NCBI GenBank assembly: GCA_910585405.1
Contig: CAJUDO010000018.1
Span: 1-61,833, forward strand
Source: an uncultured Peptococcaceae bacterium
Lineage (GTDB): Bacteria; Bacillota; Peptococcia; Peptococcales; Peptococcaceae
DNA: 61,833 nt
Direction: 5' to 3'
Every line of letters begins with the position of its first letter. Within the stretch, counting starts at the first letter, position 1. Made by a program: the position numbers and the translations under genes. The notes beneath the pieces are model-generated. The model saw only the letters and a list, made by a program, of their open reading frames with translations. It was not told the DNA's origin and did not search any database. Positions 53,638 through 61,833 of the stretch are shown here, piece by piece.

Positions 53638-54576
53638 CTACCCCTCATAGCGGGCTGCAATAGCTACCCAACCGGCATTTTCTCTTACTTCAATAATGGA
53701 AAAGCCATGTTGTGTCAAAGCTTTCAGCACGTCATCTTTTCGCGTGTCGATAATCCCGGAGGAAATAAAAATTTTCGGTCCCTTCAAATATTTACCCGCC
53801 TCCGGCGTCAAACGGATAATAATATCGGCAATAATATTGGCAACCAACAAATCAGCCTGCCCCTGTGCCTGGGCCAACAAATCGCTCTGACACACCGATA
53901 CACGCTCCTGCAGATGATTCAGCGCCACATTGTCCGTGGCAGCAGATACCGCTACAGTATCATAGTCCATAGCCTGTACAGAGCCTGCGCCCAGCAATCC
54001 TGCCTGAATTGCCAAAATACCGCTTCCGGTGCCTACATCCATGATATCCATACCCGGCTGTACATATTCTTCCAGCATTTGCAGGCACAGCGCTGTTGTC
54101 GCGTGATTCCCCGTGCCAAAAGCCATACCGGGGTCCAACTCGATGACCAGATCGCCTTCCTGCTGTTTATACTGCTCCCAGGTAGGCTTGATGACTGTTT
54201 TCTTGCCGATACGCTCCGGCTTGAAATACACCTTCCACGCATTGGCCCAGTCTTCCTCCTGCACCGGCTTATAGCTAACCCGCGTAGGCCCCAAATCCAG
54301 GCGAATTTCGATTTCGTTCAGCTCGATAATAATTTGTTCTACCCGGTTCATCAGATTTTCATCCTGTGGCAGATAGGATTTGATATAAATTTCTTTGCGC
54401 TGTAGCAATTCGTCGCTGAATTCGTGGGCATCCCACTGACCGCTCTCTGCATAATCTGCGATCGCCTGGGGATCCTCAATCATCACGCCTCCAGTACCCA
54501 TCTCAGCCAACATATTGGAAATGCCCTCCACTGCATTTCGATCAGACACTTCCATTTTTATTTCAATCCAGTCCAT
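53638..54576 (-). CDS. prmA: ribosomal protein L11 methyltransferase
   Basis: 312 residues. An N-terminal substrate-recognition domain (MDWIEIKMEVSDRNAVEG) is followed by a class I methyltransferase domain with MDVGTGSGILAIQAGLLG (motif I) and DLLVANIIADII (motif IV). FGTGNHATT is the PrmA-specific loop. The start is the ATG at 54576 preceded by GAGAGGAAGAGG; the frame extends 12 codons further without a better site. It lies upstream of rsmE in one operon. Confidence 0.94.
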   Translation of the reverse strand: MDWIEIKMEVSDRNAVEGISNMLAEMGTGGVMIEDPQAIADYAESGQWDAHEFSDELLQRKEIYIKSYLPQDENLMNRVEQIIIELNEIEIRLDLGPTRVSYKPVQEEDWANAWKVYFKPERIGKKTVIKPTWEQYKQQEGDLVIELDPGMAFGTGNHATTALCLQMLEEYVQPGMDIMDVGTGSGILAIQAGLLGAGSVQAMDYDTVAVSAATDNVALNHLQERVSVCQSDLLAQAQGQADLLVANIIADIIIRLTPEAGKYLKGPKIFISSGIIDTRKDDVLKALTQHGFSIIEVRENAGWVAIAARYEG

Positions 54577-54723
54577 CTTTTTCCTCTTCCTCTCTTCTGT
54601 GTGCATATTCATCCTAAAAGCATATCTTAAAATTCAGTACAATTGTCTGCCTTTATTGTATCGTTTCCAGATTCTTTTCGCAATAGTTTTCCTGTCACCT
54701 ATCGCTTCCCTGCAAAAATCCTA

Positions 54724-55128
54724 TCAGGAAACATCGGAAGTCTGCTTATTTTTTCCTTTTTGACTGCCATCCACTGTGCCGAGCAATTCCTCTGAGGACA
54801 CTCCGTACAGATTGGCAAGGGCAATCAAATTTGAGGTGCTTGGGTCTGACGCGCCTGTTTCCCATTTTGACACAGCCTGTCGGCTTACGCCTAATGTTTC
54901 TGACACAAATTCCTGCGTCATTTTGCAACTGATACGATTTTCTTTCAGCACCTCTCCCAAGGATTTACGAATCACACTCTTTTCTTCTCGCACTTCTTTG
55001 GTGTTGATATACTTTTTCAATGCCTTGACGAGCAAAAAGAATAAATAACAAATTGCTCCGGTAAACACAATACAGAACACGATATTACAAATTGCTATTA
55101 TTACTGTCCAAAAACTTATCTCCATCAT
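54724..55128 (-). CDS. membrane-tethered XRE-type HTH protein
   Basis: 134 residues: an N-terminal membrane helix (about 8-36; FWTVIIAICNIVFCIVFTGA), a basic linker, then an HTH_3 domain (KMTQEFVSETLGVSRQAVSKWE, about 65-120). Small HTH proteins with a membrane segment on the N-terminal side are uncommon; the reverse order (HTH then membrane) is usual. AAGGAG precedes the ATG ATG start. It stands alone with no obvious target gene next to it; it may sense membrane state. No partner was recognised. Confidence 0.75.
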   Translation of the reverse strand: MMEISFWTVIIAICNIVFCIVFTGAICYLFFLLVKALKKYINTKEVREEKSVIRKSLGEVLKENRISCKMTQEFVSETLGVSRQAVSKWETGASDPSTSNLIALANLYGVSSEELLGTVDGSQKGKNKQTSDVS

Positions 55129-55549
55129 AATTTACTCCTTTGCACGACGTGTTTCCACTGTCTGTAAAAATTCAGCGTTTCTGAATATTTTCCTCTTTGT
55201 TAAATTTCATTTTTATAAAATATACGTTGTTTTTCTATGTTCTCCATTATACTACGCTTCAGAATGATAGGAAAGTGTTTTTAGATACCCCCCTCTTGCA
55301 ACGCAGTAGAAAACAACGGTCAAATGATCGCGGGCCTGCGCCAATGACATTCCCCCGCCTGTCTACACTTTTCTCCCCCTTTCCTGTTTTACTGCCATCA
55401 TTTTACCCACAAAAAGGTCGTTGCTGCCACCAACTATCACGCAACTTTCAGTTGCTGTCAGATATTATAGAGCCTTTTCGGTGATTTCACACACCAAGTC
55501 ATCCTTCTTGTTCATACTGCCAGAAAACTTTCAGGGAATTTCTCCATAG
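55129..55549. other. gene-free region
   Basis: I see no convincing gene, RNA or repeat here. It has short AT-rich and mixed segments only; short frames lack ribosome sites and coding composition. Confidence 0.5.
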
Positions 55550-55583
55550 AAAAAACAGCTGCCACCATCACGGCAACAGCTGC
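55550..55583 (-). terminator. terminator of the efflux operon
   Basis: CAGCTG (55577-55582) pairs with CAGCTG (55556-55561), with inner GCC/GGC pairing, and is followed on the minus strand by six T (55555-55550). Confidence 0.7.
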
Positions 55584-55670
55584 TTGTTACTCTCATATTT
55601 TTTTGTTTTTTGCATTCTGTTTGATAAAAGGAGAATCTAAGCTTTTCCCGTCCGTTTTTATATCATCAGT

Positions 55671-57119
55671 TTATGCCCCTCGGGCTTCCGTCTCATGTTC
55701 TTTCCGATTTTTCCAGCGCAAACCGGTCAGAACTGCTCCTACTGCACTAATCAGGGCCATGAAACGATATACCCAATGCATGGCCGCAACAAAGACCTGT
55801 TCTTCGCCCTCGGCAAAGCCCATCACGGTATAACCCAAATGGCCGCTCATGATATTGTACAATAAAACAGTAGACAGGGAAATTCCAAATACCATACCCA
55901 AATTGCGAGCTAACGCATTAATGCTGCCAGCCACACCAGTTTGGCTGCGTTCTACTGTGGACATGATCAGCGAGGTATTGGGCGACTGGAACATCGCCAT
56001 CCCCACAGACATCGTGATAGAGCCGACCAGAAATACTACCAGCGAAGTATGCACGCCCAATGTGGACAAAATAAGCAGCGCCACGGTAATCACGCACAAG
56101 CCCATAAAGCAAAGAAACTCGGAGCCGATTTTATCTGACAGTTGTCCGCTGAATGGTGCCAGAATCCCCATGGTGACCGAGTAGGCCATCATCAAGAGCC
56201 CTGTCTGTGCAGCGCTGAGCATCTGTACCTTTTGCAAATAAAAGGGCTGGATAAAGTTGTGTCCTGCAATGGCGAAAAAAGAAAGGAACGCACAGAACAC
56301 ACTGACTGCAAATAATTTATTCTTAAACATATCCAAATTCAACACAGCCTCTGTCTGCTTCTTTTCCCAACGCAGAAAAAACACACCTACGACTGCAGCA
56401 ATCACCAACAAGAACAGGCAATACATATAGTAGCTTGCACCGGATTGCAGCAGCTTGATACCGCCATACACACAGACGATCAAGACCATAAACAGCAACA
56501 CGCCACCAATATCGGTATGTTCCTTCTTGCCGCTGGACATGTCCGGCAAATAAATGCAGCACATTAAAAAGCAAAGCAGCGCCACGGGAATATTCATAAG
56601 GAAAATAGCATTCCAGCTAAAATGGGATACGATTAGTCCCCCAAAAGACGGCCCAACCATAGAGCCCAACGCCACGCTGCTTCCGGAAAGTCCCAGCGCC
56701 TTCCCTCGTTCATGCAACGGAAATGTTTGCACAATAATTCCCTGGTTGTTGGCCATAGTAGCAGCAGAGCCAACCCCTTCTACAACACGCCCTGCCAATA
56801 ATACATAGTAATTCCCCGATAAAAAGCAAATTGCTGAACCAGCAATAAAAATTAAAATGCCCGCCTTGAATATCTTGTCCTTACCCACAGTATCGCCTAA
56901 CTTGCCAAATAATAAAATCAGACAGATAATCACCAGTGTATTTGCAGTTACTACCCATTCAGTGCTGGCCATTGTCACGCCTAATTCGTCAGCCACAATA
57001 GGCAGGGCTACACTGATGCTGCTGCTGTCGACGCAGTTGATGAAAGTCTGCATCACCACAGCAAACAGAATCAACCAGCGTTTTTGAAAAATCTCCTGTC
57101 TTGTTGTTGGTTTCTTCAT
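55671..57119 (-). CDS. DHA2-family multidrug efflux MFS transporter
   Basis: 482 residues with about 14 membrane segments, of the EmrB/QacA drug:H+ antiporter type. VDSSSISVALPIV is motif D1, GKLGDTVGKDKIF is motif A, and GSMVGPSFGGLIV is the antiporter motif C region. The ATG at 57119 is chosen because GGGGGAA is 7 nt upstream. It ends the operon MarR-small membrane protein-efflux pump, so export of an antibacterial or a bile-type compound under MarR control is likely. Confidence 0.88.
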   Translation of the reverse strand: MKKPTTRQEIFQKRWLILFAVVMQTFINCVDSSSISVALPIVADELGVTMASTEWVVTANTLVIICLILLFGKLGDTVGKDKIFKAGILIFIAGSAICFLSGNYYVLLAGRVVEGVGSAATMANNQGIIVQTFPLHERGKALGLSGSSVALGSMVGPSFGGLIVSHFSWNAIFLMNIPVALLCFLMCCIYLPDMSSGKKEHTDIGGVLLFMVLIVCVYGGIKLLQSGASYYMYCLFLLVIAAVVGVFFLRWEKKQTEAVLNLDMFKNKLFAVSVFCAFLSFFAIAGHNFIQPFYLQKVQMLSAAQTGLLMMAYSVTMGILAPFSGQLSDKIGSEFLCFMGLCVITVALLILSTLGVHTSLVVFLVGSITMSVGMAMFQSPNTSLIMSTVERSQTGVAGSINALARNLGMVFGISLSTVLLYNIMSGHLGYTVMGFAEGEEQVFVAAMHWVYRFMALISAVGAVLTGLRWKNRKEHETEARGA

Positions 57120-57201
57120 TTGTTGTTCCCCCTGAAACAATTTCTCCTATGTGTTTTTTAGATTTTCAACATTTATACTACTGTATGATATAAAGTCCAT
57201 C

Positions 57202-57591
57202 TTAACTTTTCAATCCTTGCCACTTATAAACGGACAATACAATCATGAACAACAGCAAACATAATTGCATTACTATCAGTGGAATCGACGCTGGCAGCAA
57301 CACACTTACGGCAACCAGTACGATCGTGGCAGCCCATTTGAGAATAATCCACATCCGTTTGAATCCATAACGAGTAAAAAGATTATAAATCAGTCCTGTT
57401 CCCAGCACCAGGATCCCACCATTGCGCGTAAAATTCGCACCCAATATTGCCACTGTCTGCAAGTCAGGATAAGATTGTATTTGCAATAGTTTTGTTCCCA
57501 GTAATCCTGTACATAATATAACCATACCCAGTAAGTGTAAAATTTTCAGCAACTTCATCCATTTAGGATTGGTTATTTTTTTCATTTTCAT
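57202..57591 (-). CDS. small four-helix integral membrane protein
   Basis: About 129 residues with about four hydrophobic helices (LLKILHLLGMVILCTGLLG; NGGILVLGTGLIYNLF; WAATIVLVAVSVLLP; LCLLLFMIVLSVYKW). Not assigned to a family; it has some resemblance to CopD/DUF2269-type small membrane proteins. The start is taken as the ATG at 57591 inside the end of the marR gene (29-nt overlap) with AAAGGGCG 5 nt upstream; frames further upstream overlap marR more. It is coupled to MarR and co-transcribed with the efflux pump, so it may be an accessory factor. Confidence 0.65.
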   Translation of the reverse strand: MKMKKITNPKWMKLLKILHLLGMVILCTGLLGTKLLQIQSYPDLQTVAILGANFTRNGGILVLGTGLIYNLFTRYGFKRMWIILKWAATIVLVAVSVLLPASIPLIVMQLCLLLFMIVLSVYKWQGLKS

Positions 57592-58063
57592 ACACGCCCT
57601 TTTCATCTTTATTCTTTTCCATTTCATGTTCCAGCTGTGCTTTCTCTTCCAAAAGTCCACTCAAAACCTTTTCCATCAAAAGAGTGAGCTGTCGGGCTTC
57701 ATCACCTGTCAAATTACGCAAATGAAGCTGTACCTGCTCGCGAAAAATCTGCTGCACAAGCGGTGCTACAACACGACCTTGCTCCGTCAAATATAAATGA
57801 CACATTCGCTTATCCTGTGTATCAACCTGCCTCTGCACATAACCCTTTTCAATCAGCACTTTGACCCATTTCGCCGTCACCGATTTTCCGGCAAACAACA
57901 GCTGCGCCAGCTCCATCTGGCTTAAACCCTCTCTCAGCGTAATCACAAAAAGGCAATCCATCTGCCCACCATTCAGCTCCAGAGGTTGCAGACGCTGCGC
58001 CAAAATGCTCTGTCCAGTACGATACATGGCAGCCGTCATTCGACTGATATTCATATCCTCCAT
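57563..58063 (-). CDS. MarR-family repressor of the efflux operon
   Basis: 166 residues with the MarR winged HTH (MELAQLLFAGKSVTAKWVK, then RMCHLYLTEQG wing). The start ATG at 58063 has GGAGGGGG 8 nt upstream; the six-codon upstream extension overlaps this site. Directly ahead lie a palindrome and a consensus promoter, so it is likely autoregulated and represses the two downstream genes. A charged C-terminal tail of about 25 residues is unusual but intact. Confidence 0.9.
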   Translation of the reverse strand: MEDMNISRMTAAMYRTGQSILAQRLQPLELNGGQMDCLFVITLREGLSQMELAQLLFAGKSVTAKWVKVLIEKGYVQRQVDTQDKRMCHLYLTEQGRVVAPLVQQIFREQVQLHLRNLTGDEARQLTLLMEKVLSGLLEEKAQLEHEMEKNKDEKGVYENEKNNQS

Positions 58064-58083
58064 CGTCGTTACCCCCTCCAATT

Positions 58084-58099
58084 AGTTTCATCGGAAACT
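58084..58099. promoter_or_regulatory. palindromic operator of the MarR operon
   Basis: AGTTTC-N4-GAAACT is a perfect inverted repeat lying between the -10 and the start codon, where MarR dimers typically bind. Confidence 0.75.
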
Positions 58100-58128
58100 A
58101 TTATAATAGGAAATATAATTCATGTCAA
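58100..58128 (-). promoter_or_regulatory. consensus promoter of the MarR efflux operon
   Basis: On the minus strand -35 TTGACA (58123-58128), 17-bp spacer and -10 TATAAT (58100-58105), both perfect, directly adjoining the operator. Confidence 0.88.
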
Positions 58129-58163
58129 CTACTCGCCCAGCGTGTTTTTTCCACAAATCACAC

Positions 58164-58211
58164 AAAAGCCGAAGAAGCCAATCCCAAATGGAATTGACTT
58201 CTTCGGCTTTT
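58164..58211. terminator. terminator of the TRAP operon
   Basis: AAAAGCCGAAGAAG (58164-58177) pairs perfectly with 58198-58211, with A- and T-tracts at both ends. It ends the reverse TRAP genes. Confidence 0.85.
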
Positions 58212-58237
58212 ATATATTTTTAAAAAGGGGACAAAAG

Positions 58238-60121
58238 TTATTTTACAAACGTTGGCAACAGCATAGACAACGGTGTAAAGTATGTCACGACCAGCAACAC
58301 TACAATCATCAGCCCTAACATCGGCATTGCCGCTTTAGCAATGTCCGCCAGTTTAAGTTTGGCAATCCCACTGGCCACAAACAGATTGACGCCAACAGGC
58401 GGTGTGATAAATCCGATAGCCAAGTTTAATACCATAACTACACCGAAGTGAATTGGGTCGACACCCAATTGCGTCACAATCGGCAACAGCAACGGTACCA
58501 AAATGATTATGGCTGCTAACGCTTCCATAAATGTTCCCACAATTAACAGTAAAATATTGATTAAAATCAAAACTAGAATCTTGCTGGTGGTCAGACTTAA
58601 AATAGCATTGGCCACCATGGTCGGAATGCGTTCAATAGACATGATGCTGCCGAAAATCTGCGCCATGGCCATCAAAACAATGATCATAGACGAGGTTGCC
58701 GCAGAGCCAACCATTGCAGGCAGCAAATTTTTAATGGTAATCTCTTTGTGGATAAAAATACCCACAATCAAGCCATAGAATGCCGCAACGGCAGCAGCCT
58801 CAGTCGGCGTCATAAATCCACCATAGATACCACCTAAAATAATGATAGGAACCATTAAAGCCCATTTAGATTCCCAAACAGCATGTAACTTTGTTTTTGC
58901 ATTGCGGGGTCGTTCTTCCCCCTTCCACCCTTCTTTTCTGGCCAGCCAATAGCTGTATGCCATCAGCACGCCAGCCACCAATAAACCTGGCACGATACCG
59001 GCCATAAACAGCTTGCCCACTGACACATTGGCAGAGATAGCATAAACAACGAAAGGATTGCTAGGTGGAATCAACACTCCAATGGCACCAGCAGAAGCCA
59101 CAATCGCCGCAGAAAATTTCTGGTCATAGCCTCTATCTACCATGGCAGGTACACAGAGCGCACCAATAGCAGCTACAGTAGCAGGGCCGGAACCACTCAT
59201 TGCGCCAAATAAAACGCAAGTGGCAACGGTAGCCAGAGCCAAACCGCCATAGGCTGAACCTAAAAATTCATCAGCCATTGAAAATAGACGGCGGGACAAA
59301 CCGCCGATTCCCATCAAATCCCCAGAGGCTACAAAAAAAGGAATACACATGATTGCCGTCTTATCAATAGAAGCAAAGGATAACTGCGCCACATAGGAAA
59401 TGTTAATAGGCTCATTAATCCAGATTGTAAAAATAGAAGATATCCCTAATGACATTGAAATTGGTACACCCAACGCCAGAAGAATCACAAAATAACCGAA
59501 TAACAGCACAATCGTAGGCAGTTGTATTTTTAAAATAATAGGCAGGCAAAGTACAATCCCCACGATTATGGCAATCGCACTGTCTTTCAGTCCACAGCTG
59601 CGAATTTGTTTATAAACATCCTGTGCAGTACGCAAAATACATAAGCCAAAGGCAATTGGTAAAATCGTATATAAAAGCCAAAATGGCATATGCAGTACCG
59701 CTGTACTGGAGTTAAACATCATAAATTTCTGAATTTGCGTGATTCCTTCCAGGGTAATCACGCCTGCCCAAATGAGCATCGCTGCATCAACAATAATCCA
59801 GCTCATATCCTGCAAACGTTTGGGCAATTTGTCATACAAAATATCTACGCGAATCAGATCCCGGCGCTTGATGGCAACGGGCACCGCCAAATAAGAAATC
59901 CAGACAAAAATATACCGTGCAATTTCTTCCGGTGCTGCCGCAATCATTGTACTGGCACCGGATGTAAATTTCGTGATAATATAACGATAGGCTACCTGCC
60001 AAGTAATAAGAAAGATAATCGCCAACATTCCCGCAACCAGAAAGATGCTCTCAAAATTCTCATCTAACCAATGAAGCGGATTTTTCTTTTTGCTTTTATC
60101 TGTTGCAATTGCTTCTGTCAA
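58238..60121 (-). CDS. TRAP transporter fused DctQ-DctM permease
   Basis: 627 residues. The N-terminal four-helix DctQ part (about 1-170; FLITWQVAYRYIITKF and RRDLIRVDILYDKLP) is fused to the DctM permease (about 180-627; VAAIGALCVPAMVDRGYD, IPPSNPFVVYAISANVSVG, GGIYGGFMTPTEAAAVA, TPPVGVNLFVASGIA). It drives Na+-coupled uptake of a carboxylate or sialic-acid-type solute with DctP. The start is TTG at 60121, since AGAGG is 8 nt upstream; a GTG at 60130 touches the site. It follows dctP after a 295-bp gap that holds a strong hairpin. Confidence 0.92.
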   Translation of the reverse strand: MTEAIATDKSKKKNPLHWLDENFESIFLVAGMLAIIFLITWQVAYRYIITKFTSGASTMIAAAPEEIARYIFVWISYLAVPVAIKRRDLIRVDILYDKLPKRLQDMSWIIVDAAMLIWAGVITLEGITQIQKFMMFNSSTAVLHMPFWLLYTILPIAFGLCILRTAQDVYKQIRSCGLKDSAIAIIVGIVLCLPIILKIQLPTIVLLFGYFVILLALGVPISMSLGISSIFTIWINEPINISYVAQLSFASIDKTAIMCIPFFVASGDLMGIGGLSRRLFSMADEFLGSAYGGLALATVATCVLFGAMSGSGPATVAAIGALCVPAMVDRGYDQKFSAAIVASAGAIGVLIPPSNPFVVYAISANVSVGKLFMAGIVPGLLVAGVLMAYSYWLARKEGWKGEERPRNAKTKLHAVWESKWALMVPIIILGGIYGGFMTPTEAAAVAAFYGLIVGIFIHKEITIKNLLPAMVGSAATSSMIIVLMAMAQIFGSIMSIERIPTMVANAILSLTTSKILVLILINILLLIVGTFMEALAAIIILVPLLLPIVTQLGVDPIHFGVVMVLNLAIGFITPPVGVNLFVASGIAKLKLADIAKAAMPMLGLMIVVLLVVTYFTPLSMLLPTFVK

Positions 60122-60311
60122 GATTTTCACCTCTTAGTCTACTATTTGTCATTTTATTTTTCTCTCATGCTTGGGCCTTCCCAACACATGAGCTCATATA
60201 TTTATTGCAAAAAGGCATTTCCAAACTGCCAATCTATGTTTCCGGAGCAAAACCTTTCATTTGTAATCGGTTTGCAATGATGTATTTATGTTTATTCTGC
60301 ATTTTTCATAA

Positions 60312-60368
60312 AGAAAGCAGAATTGCAGCCCCAAACCCAAAATCCTGTTCTAGACAATTCTGCTTTCT
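60312..60368 (-). promoter_or_regulatory. hairpin between dctP and dctQM
   Basis: A perfect 14-bp inverted repeat AGAAAGCAGAATTG (60312-60325) and 60355-60368 with a 29-nt loop. It has no U-run, so it probably tunes relative expression (binding protein in excess of permease) rather than fully stopping transcription. Confidence 0.55.
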
Positions 60369-60416
60369 CTTTTCATTTACTTCTATTCTTTTGCAATTTG
60401 TTGCGTAAAAGAACAT

Positions 60417-61481
60417 TTATTCCTGTGTAGCACGAATCATATCTACAACTTCCTGAGAAATAACAGATGGTACCAGTTTGTCATATACGCCACTCATTGC
60501 GTCAGCCCATTCTGCTTTCTGTTCAGCGGTCAATTCTACAATTTCTACACCATTTTCACGGAAAGCAGCTTTTGCTTCTTCTTCTAAAGTTGCGGACTGT
60601 TCACGCTGCCATGCAACAGCTTCTGCAGCAGCTTCATCAATGATAGCCTTCTGTTCATCAGTCAAAGCCTGGTATTTATCTTCAGCCATGAACAAAATAT
60701 GCATAGAATAGTTATGTTCTGTTGTTGCAGAGTATTTCAATACTTCGTCATGCTTTGCTGCATGCAGCAGACCGAAGGTATTGGATTCACCATCTACAGT
60801 ACCCTGCTGTAATGCAGTATAGGTTTCGCCCCATGCTACAGTCTGCGCAGGCGCAGCTAATGCTTCCGCAGCGGCCAACTCTACTTTGGAGCTGGTAGCA
60901 CGCAGTTTCATATCTTTCATATCAGTAGGACTGGTGATAGGTTTGCTGGAAGAATGATAGCAACGGAAACCATATTCACAGAACATCAGTGGATGCAGAT
61001 TCTGCGCAGCCATTCTTTCTCTGTAATATGCACCCAGTTCACCATTGTCAATGGAGTCATATAATGGCTGCAGTTTATCACTGCTTACAATATAAGGCAG
61101 GCATAATGCTGTTACGTCTGGATCAAATGCACTGAAGTTGTCTGTGGAGCTGTTTGCCATATCCAAAGAACCAGCCTGTACCTGCTGCACAGTATCCACA
61201 TCATTTCCCAATTCTGCGTCAGAGTGTACGTCGACTACCATAGTACCGCCAGATTTTTCTTCTAACAATTCAGCAAACTTATGAATCCCTAAAGATACGT
61301 TATTCCCTGTGGACATTACATCCGCACAGGTAAATGTAATTTTTTCTGCGCCAGCATTCGCATCCTTATTGTTATCCTGCGCCTTGTCACCGTTTCCGCC
61401 GCCGCAACCACCTAGCACTGTTGCCATCGCAAAGGATGTGAATAACAAACCGGCAATTAATTTTTTGCTCTTTAATTTCAT
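60417..61481 (-). CDS. dctP: TRAP transporter substrate-binding lipoprotein DctP
   Basis: 354 residues. A lipoprotein signal (lipobox VLGGC) is followed by a Gly/Asn/Asp-rich linker and the DctP fold. Conserved segments include KLRATSSKVELAAAEALAA (the substrate-carboxylate Arg is typical here) and ALQQGTVDGESN. It captures a carboxylate outside the membrane and passes it to DctQM. AGGAGG precedes the ATG. The upstream gene is outside the window and is separated by terminators, so dctP has its own promoter. Confidence 0.93.
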   Translation of the reverse strand: MKLKSKKLIAGLLFTSFAMATVLGGCGGGNGDKAQDNNKDANAGAEKITFTCADVMSTGNNVSLGIHKFAELLEEKSGGTMVVDVHSDAELGNDVDTVQQVQAGSLDMANSSTDNFSAFDPDVTALCLPYIVSSDKLQPLYDSIDNGELGAYYRERMAAQNLHPLMFCEYGFRCYHSSSKPITSPTDMKDMKLRATSSKVELAAAEALAAPAQTVAWGETYTALQQGTVDGESNTFGLLHAAKHDEVLKYSATTEHNYSMHILFMAEDKYQALTDEQKAIIDEAAAEAVAWQREQSATLEEEAKAAFRENGVEIVELTAEQKAEWADAMSGVYDKLVPSVISQEVVDMIRATQE

Positions 61482-61574
61482 TAAAATACCCTCCTAAAAA
61501 TTTCTTGTTATGATGATAACCTCAAATAATCGGCTTACAATAACTGATTACTGCACGCAGCAGCAAATATATTC

Positions 61575-61630
61575 TTTGCGAATGCCTTTTCCCACCCTCC
61601 TTCTTTGAATTATCACTGGCCATTCGCAAA
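61575..61630. promoter_or_regulatory. inverted repeat upstream of dctP
   Basis: TTTGCGAATG (61575-61584) and its complement (61621-61630) are separated by 36 nt, in the 352-bp region before dctP. It could be a pair of regulator half-sites or a leader hairpin. Confidence 0.45.
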
Positions 61631-61701
61631 AAGAGCATCTTTCTGATTTTTTCGATCACAATTGTCGTAATTTCCAATAATCTATACTTTTTTGGAGCGG
61701 T

Positions 61702-61750
61702 AAAAAAACAAAAAAAGCGGCTATATAAGCTAAGATAGCTATATAACCGC
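61702..61750 (-). terminator. strong terminator of a gene beyond the window
   Basis: GCGGCTATATAAGCT and its near-complement (61717-61731, 61737-61750) are followed on the minus strand by seven T, G and seven T. It ends a minus-strand unit that lies to the right of the window. Confidence 0.8.
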
Positions 61751-61770
61751 CAATATGTAGAAATAGAAAG

Positions 61771-61802
61771 ATTGTCTTAAAAAGTATAATTTTTAAGACA
61801 AT
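61771..61802. terminator. perfect 13-bp palindrome near the right edge
   Basis: ATTGTCTTAAAAA (61771-61783) and its exact complement (61790-61802) with a 6-nt loop. It may be a second terminator or an operator belonging to the unit to the right. Confidence 0.5.
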
Positions 61803-61833
61803 TCAAAAATATTCCGACAAATTATTTAATTCG

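Noticed and set aside
1..61833. CRISPR arrays, tRNA and rRNA genes
   Set aside because: No regularly spaced repeats, cloverleaf or rRNA-like sequence was recognised anywhere in the window.

Overview
This 61.8-kb window comes from an anaerobic-type, endospore-forming member of the Bacillota. The evidence is a complete GerKA/GerKB/GerKC germinant-receptor operon with a GerMN-domain lipoprotein, a cdaA-cdaR-glmM block, the tandem DUF881/DUF1290/DUF881 genes, NdoA (MazF) next to alr, and Firmicute-type AGGAGG ribosome sites with many TTG and GTG starts. Whether it is Clostridia or Negativicutes cannot be settled from this sequence; there is no rRNA, tRNA, CRISPR array, insertion sequence or phage gene in view.

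Layout. 0-5 kb: a LysR regulator faces away from a phosphodiesterase-type alkaline-phosphatase-superfamily enzyme and an MFS carrier. 5-9 kb: nudC, ilvE (reverse), a cupin-type XRE regulator and a methyltransferase. 9-17 kb: GerMN lipoprotein, gerKC, gerKB, gerKA (reverse), then a divergent class A penicillin-binding protein. 17-20 kb: a small Cys-rich protein, a membrane-anchored LolA-like protein and a B12-binding radical SAM protein. 20-28 kb: an accessory catabolic cassette (TIM-barrel amidohydrolase, Fe-alcohol dehydrogenase, DUF6282-like protein, SLC13 permease, MFS carrier, divergent LysR) lies between a truncated and a full-length copy of the 3' end of an amidohydrolase gene. 28-38 kb: a tightly packed reverse block (cdaA, cdaR, glmM, acpS, nnrDE, alr, ndoA, tex, amidohydrolase) joining c-di-AMP signalling, cell-wall precursor supply, metabolite repair and RNA decay. 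38-40.5 kb: divergent DUF881/DUF1290/DUF881 and a small membrane protein. 40.5-43 kb: an intact TetR regulator with four copies of one palindromic operator controlling two visibly broken target genes (flavin reductase, aldo-keto reductase). 43.5-49 kb: branched-chain amino-acid genes ilvB2-ilvN-ilvC-ilvB1, with two unexplained foldback elements between ilvN and ilvC and a perfect palindrome just after the ilv promoter. 49-55 kb: LTA-synthase-like sulfatase, hemW, prmA-rsmE, and a membrane-tethered HTH protein. 55.6-58.1 kb: a MarR-small membrane protein-DHA2 efflux operon with a consensus promoter and palindromic operator. 58-61.8 kb: a TRAP transporter (DctP plus fused DctQM).

The most interesting structures are (i) the 7,947-bp catabolic cassette bounded by 388-bp, about 98% identical direct repeats, which looks like a Campbell-type insertion that rebuilt its target gene; (ii) the TetR regulon, whose operators and regulator are intact while both target genes carry disabling mutations; (iii) the structured 132-nt and 125-nt elements inside the ilv operon; and (iv) a terminator-like hairpin at 17887-17935 whose 3' arm is the ribosome-binding site of the next gene. 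Starts were chosen from ribosome-binding-site position and family N-termini. All functions are read from motifs without database searches.
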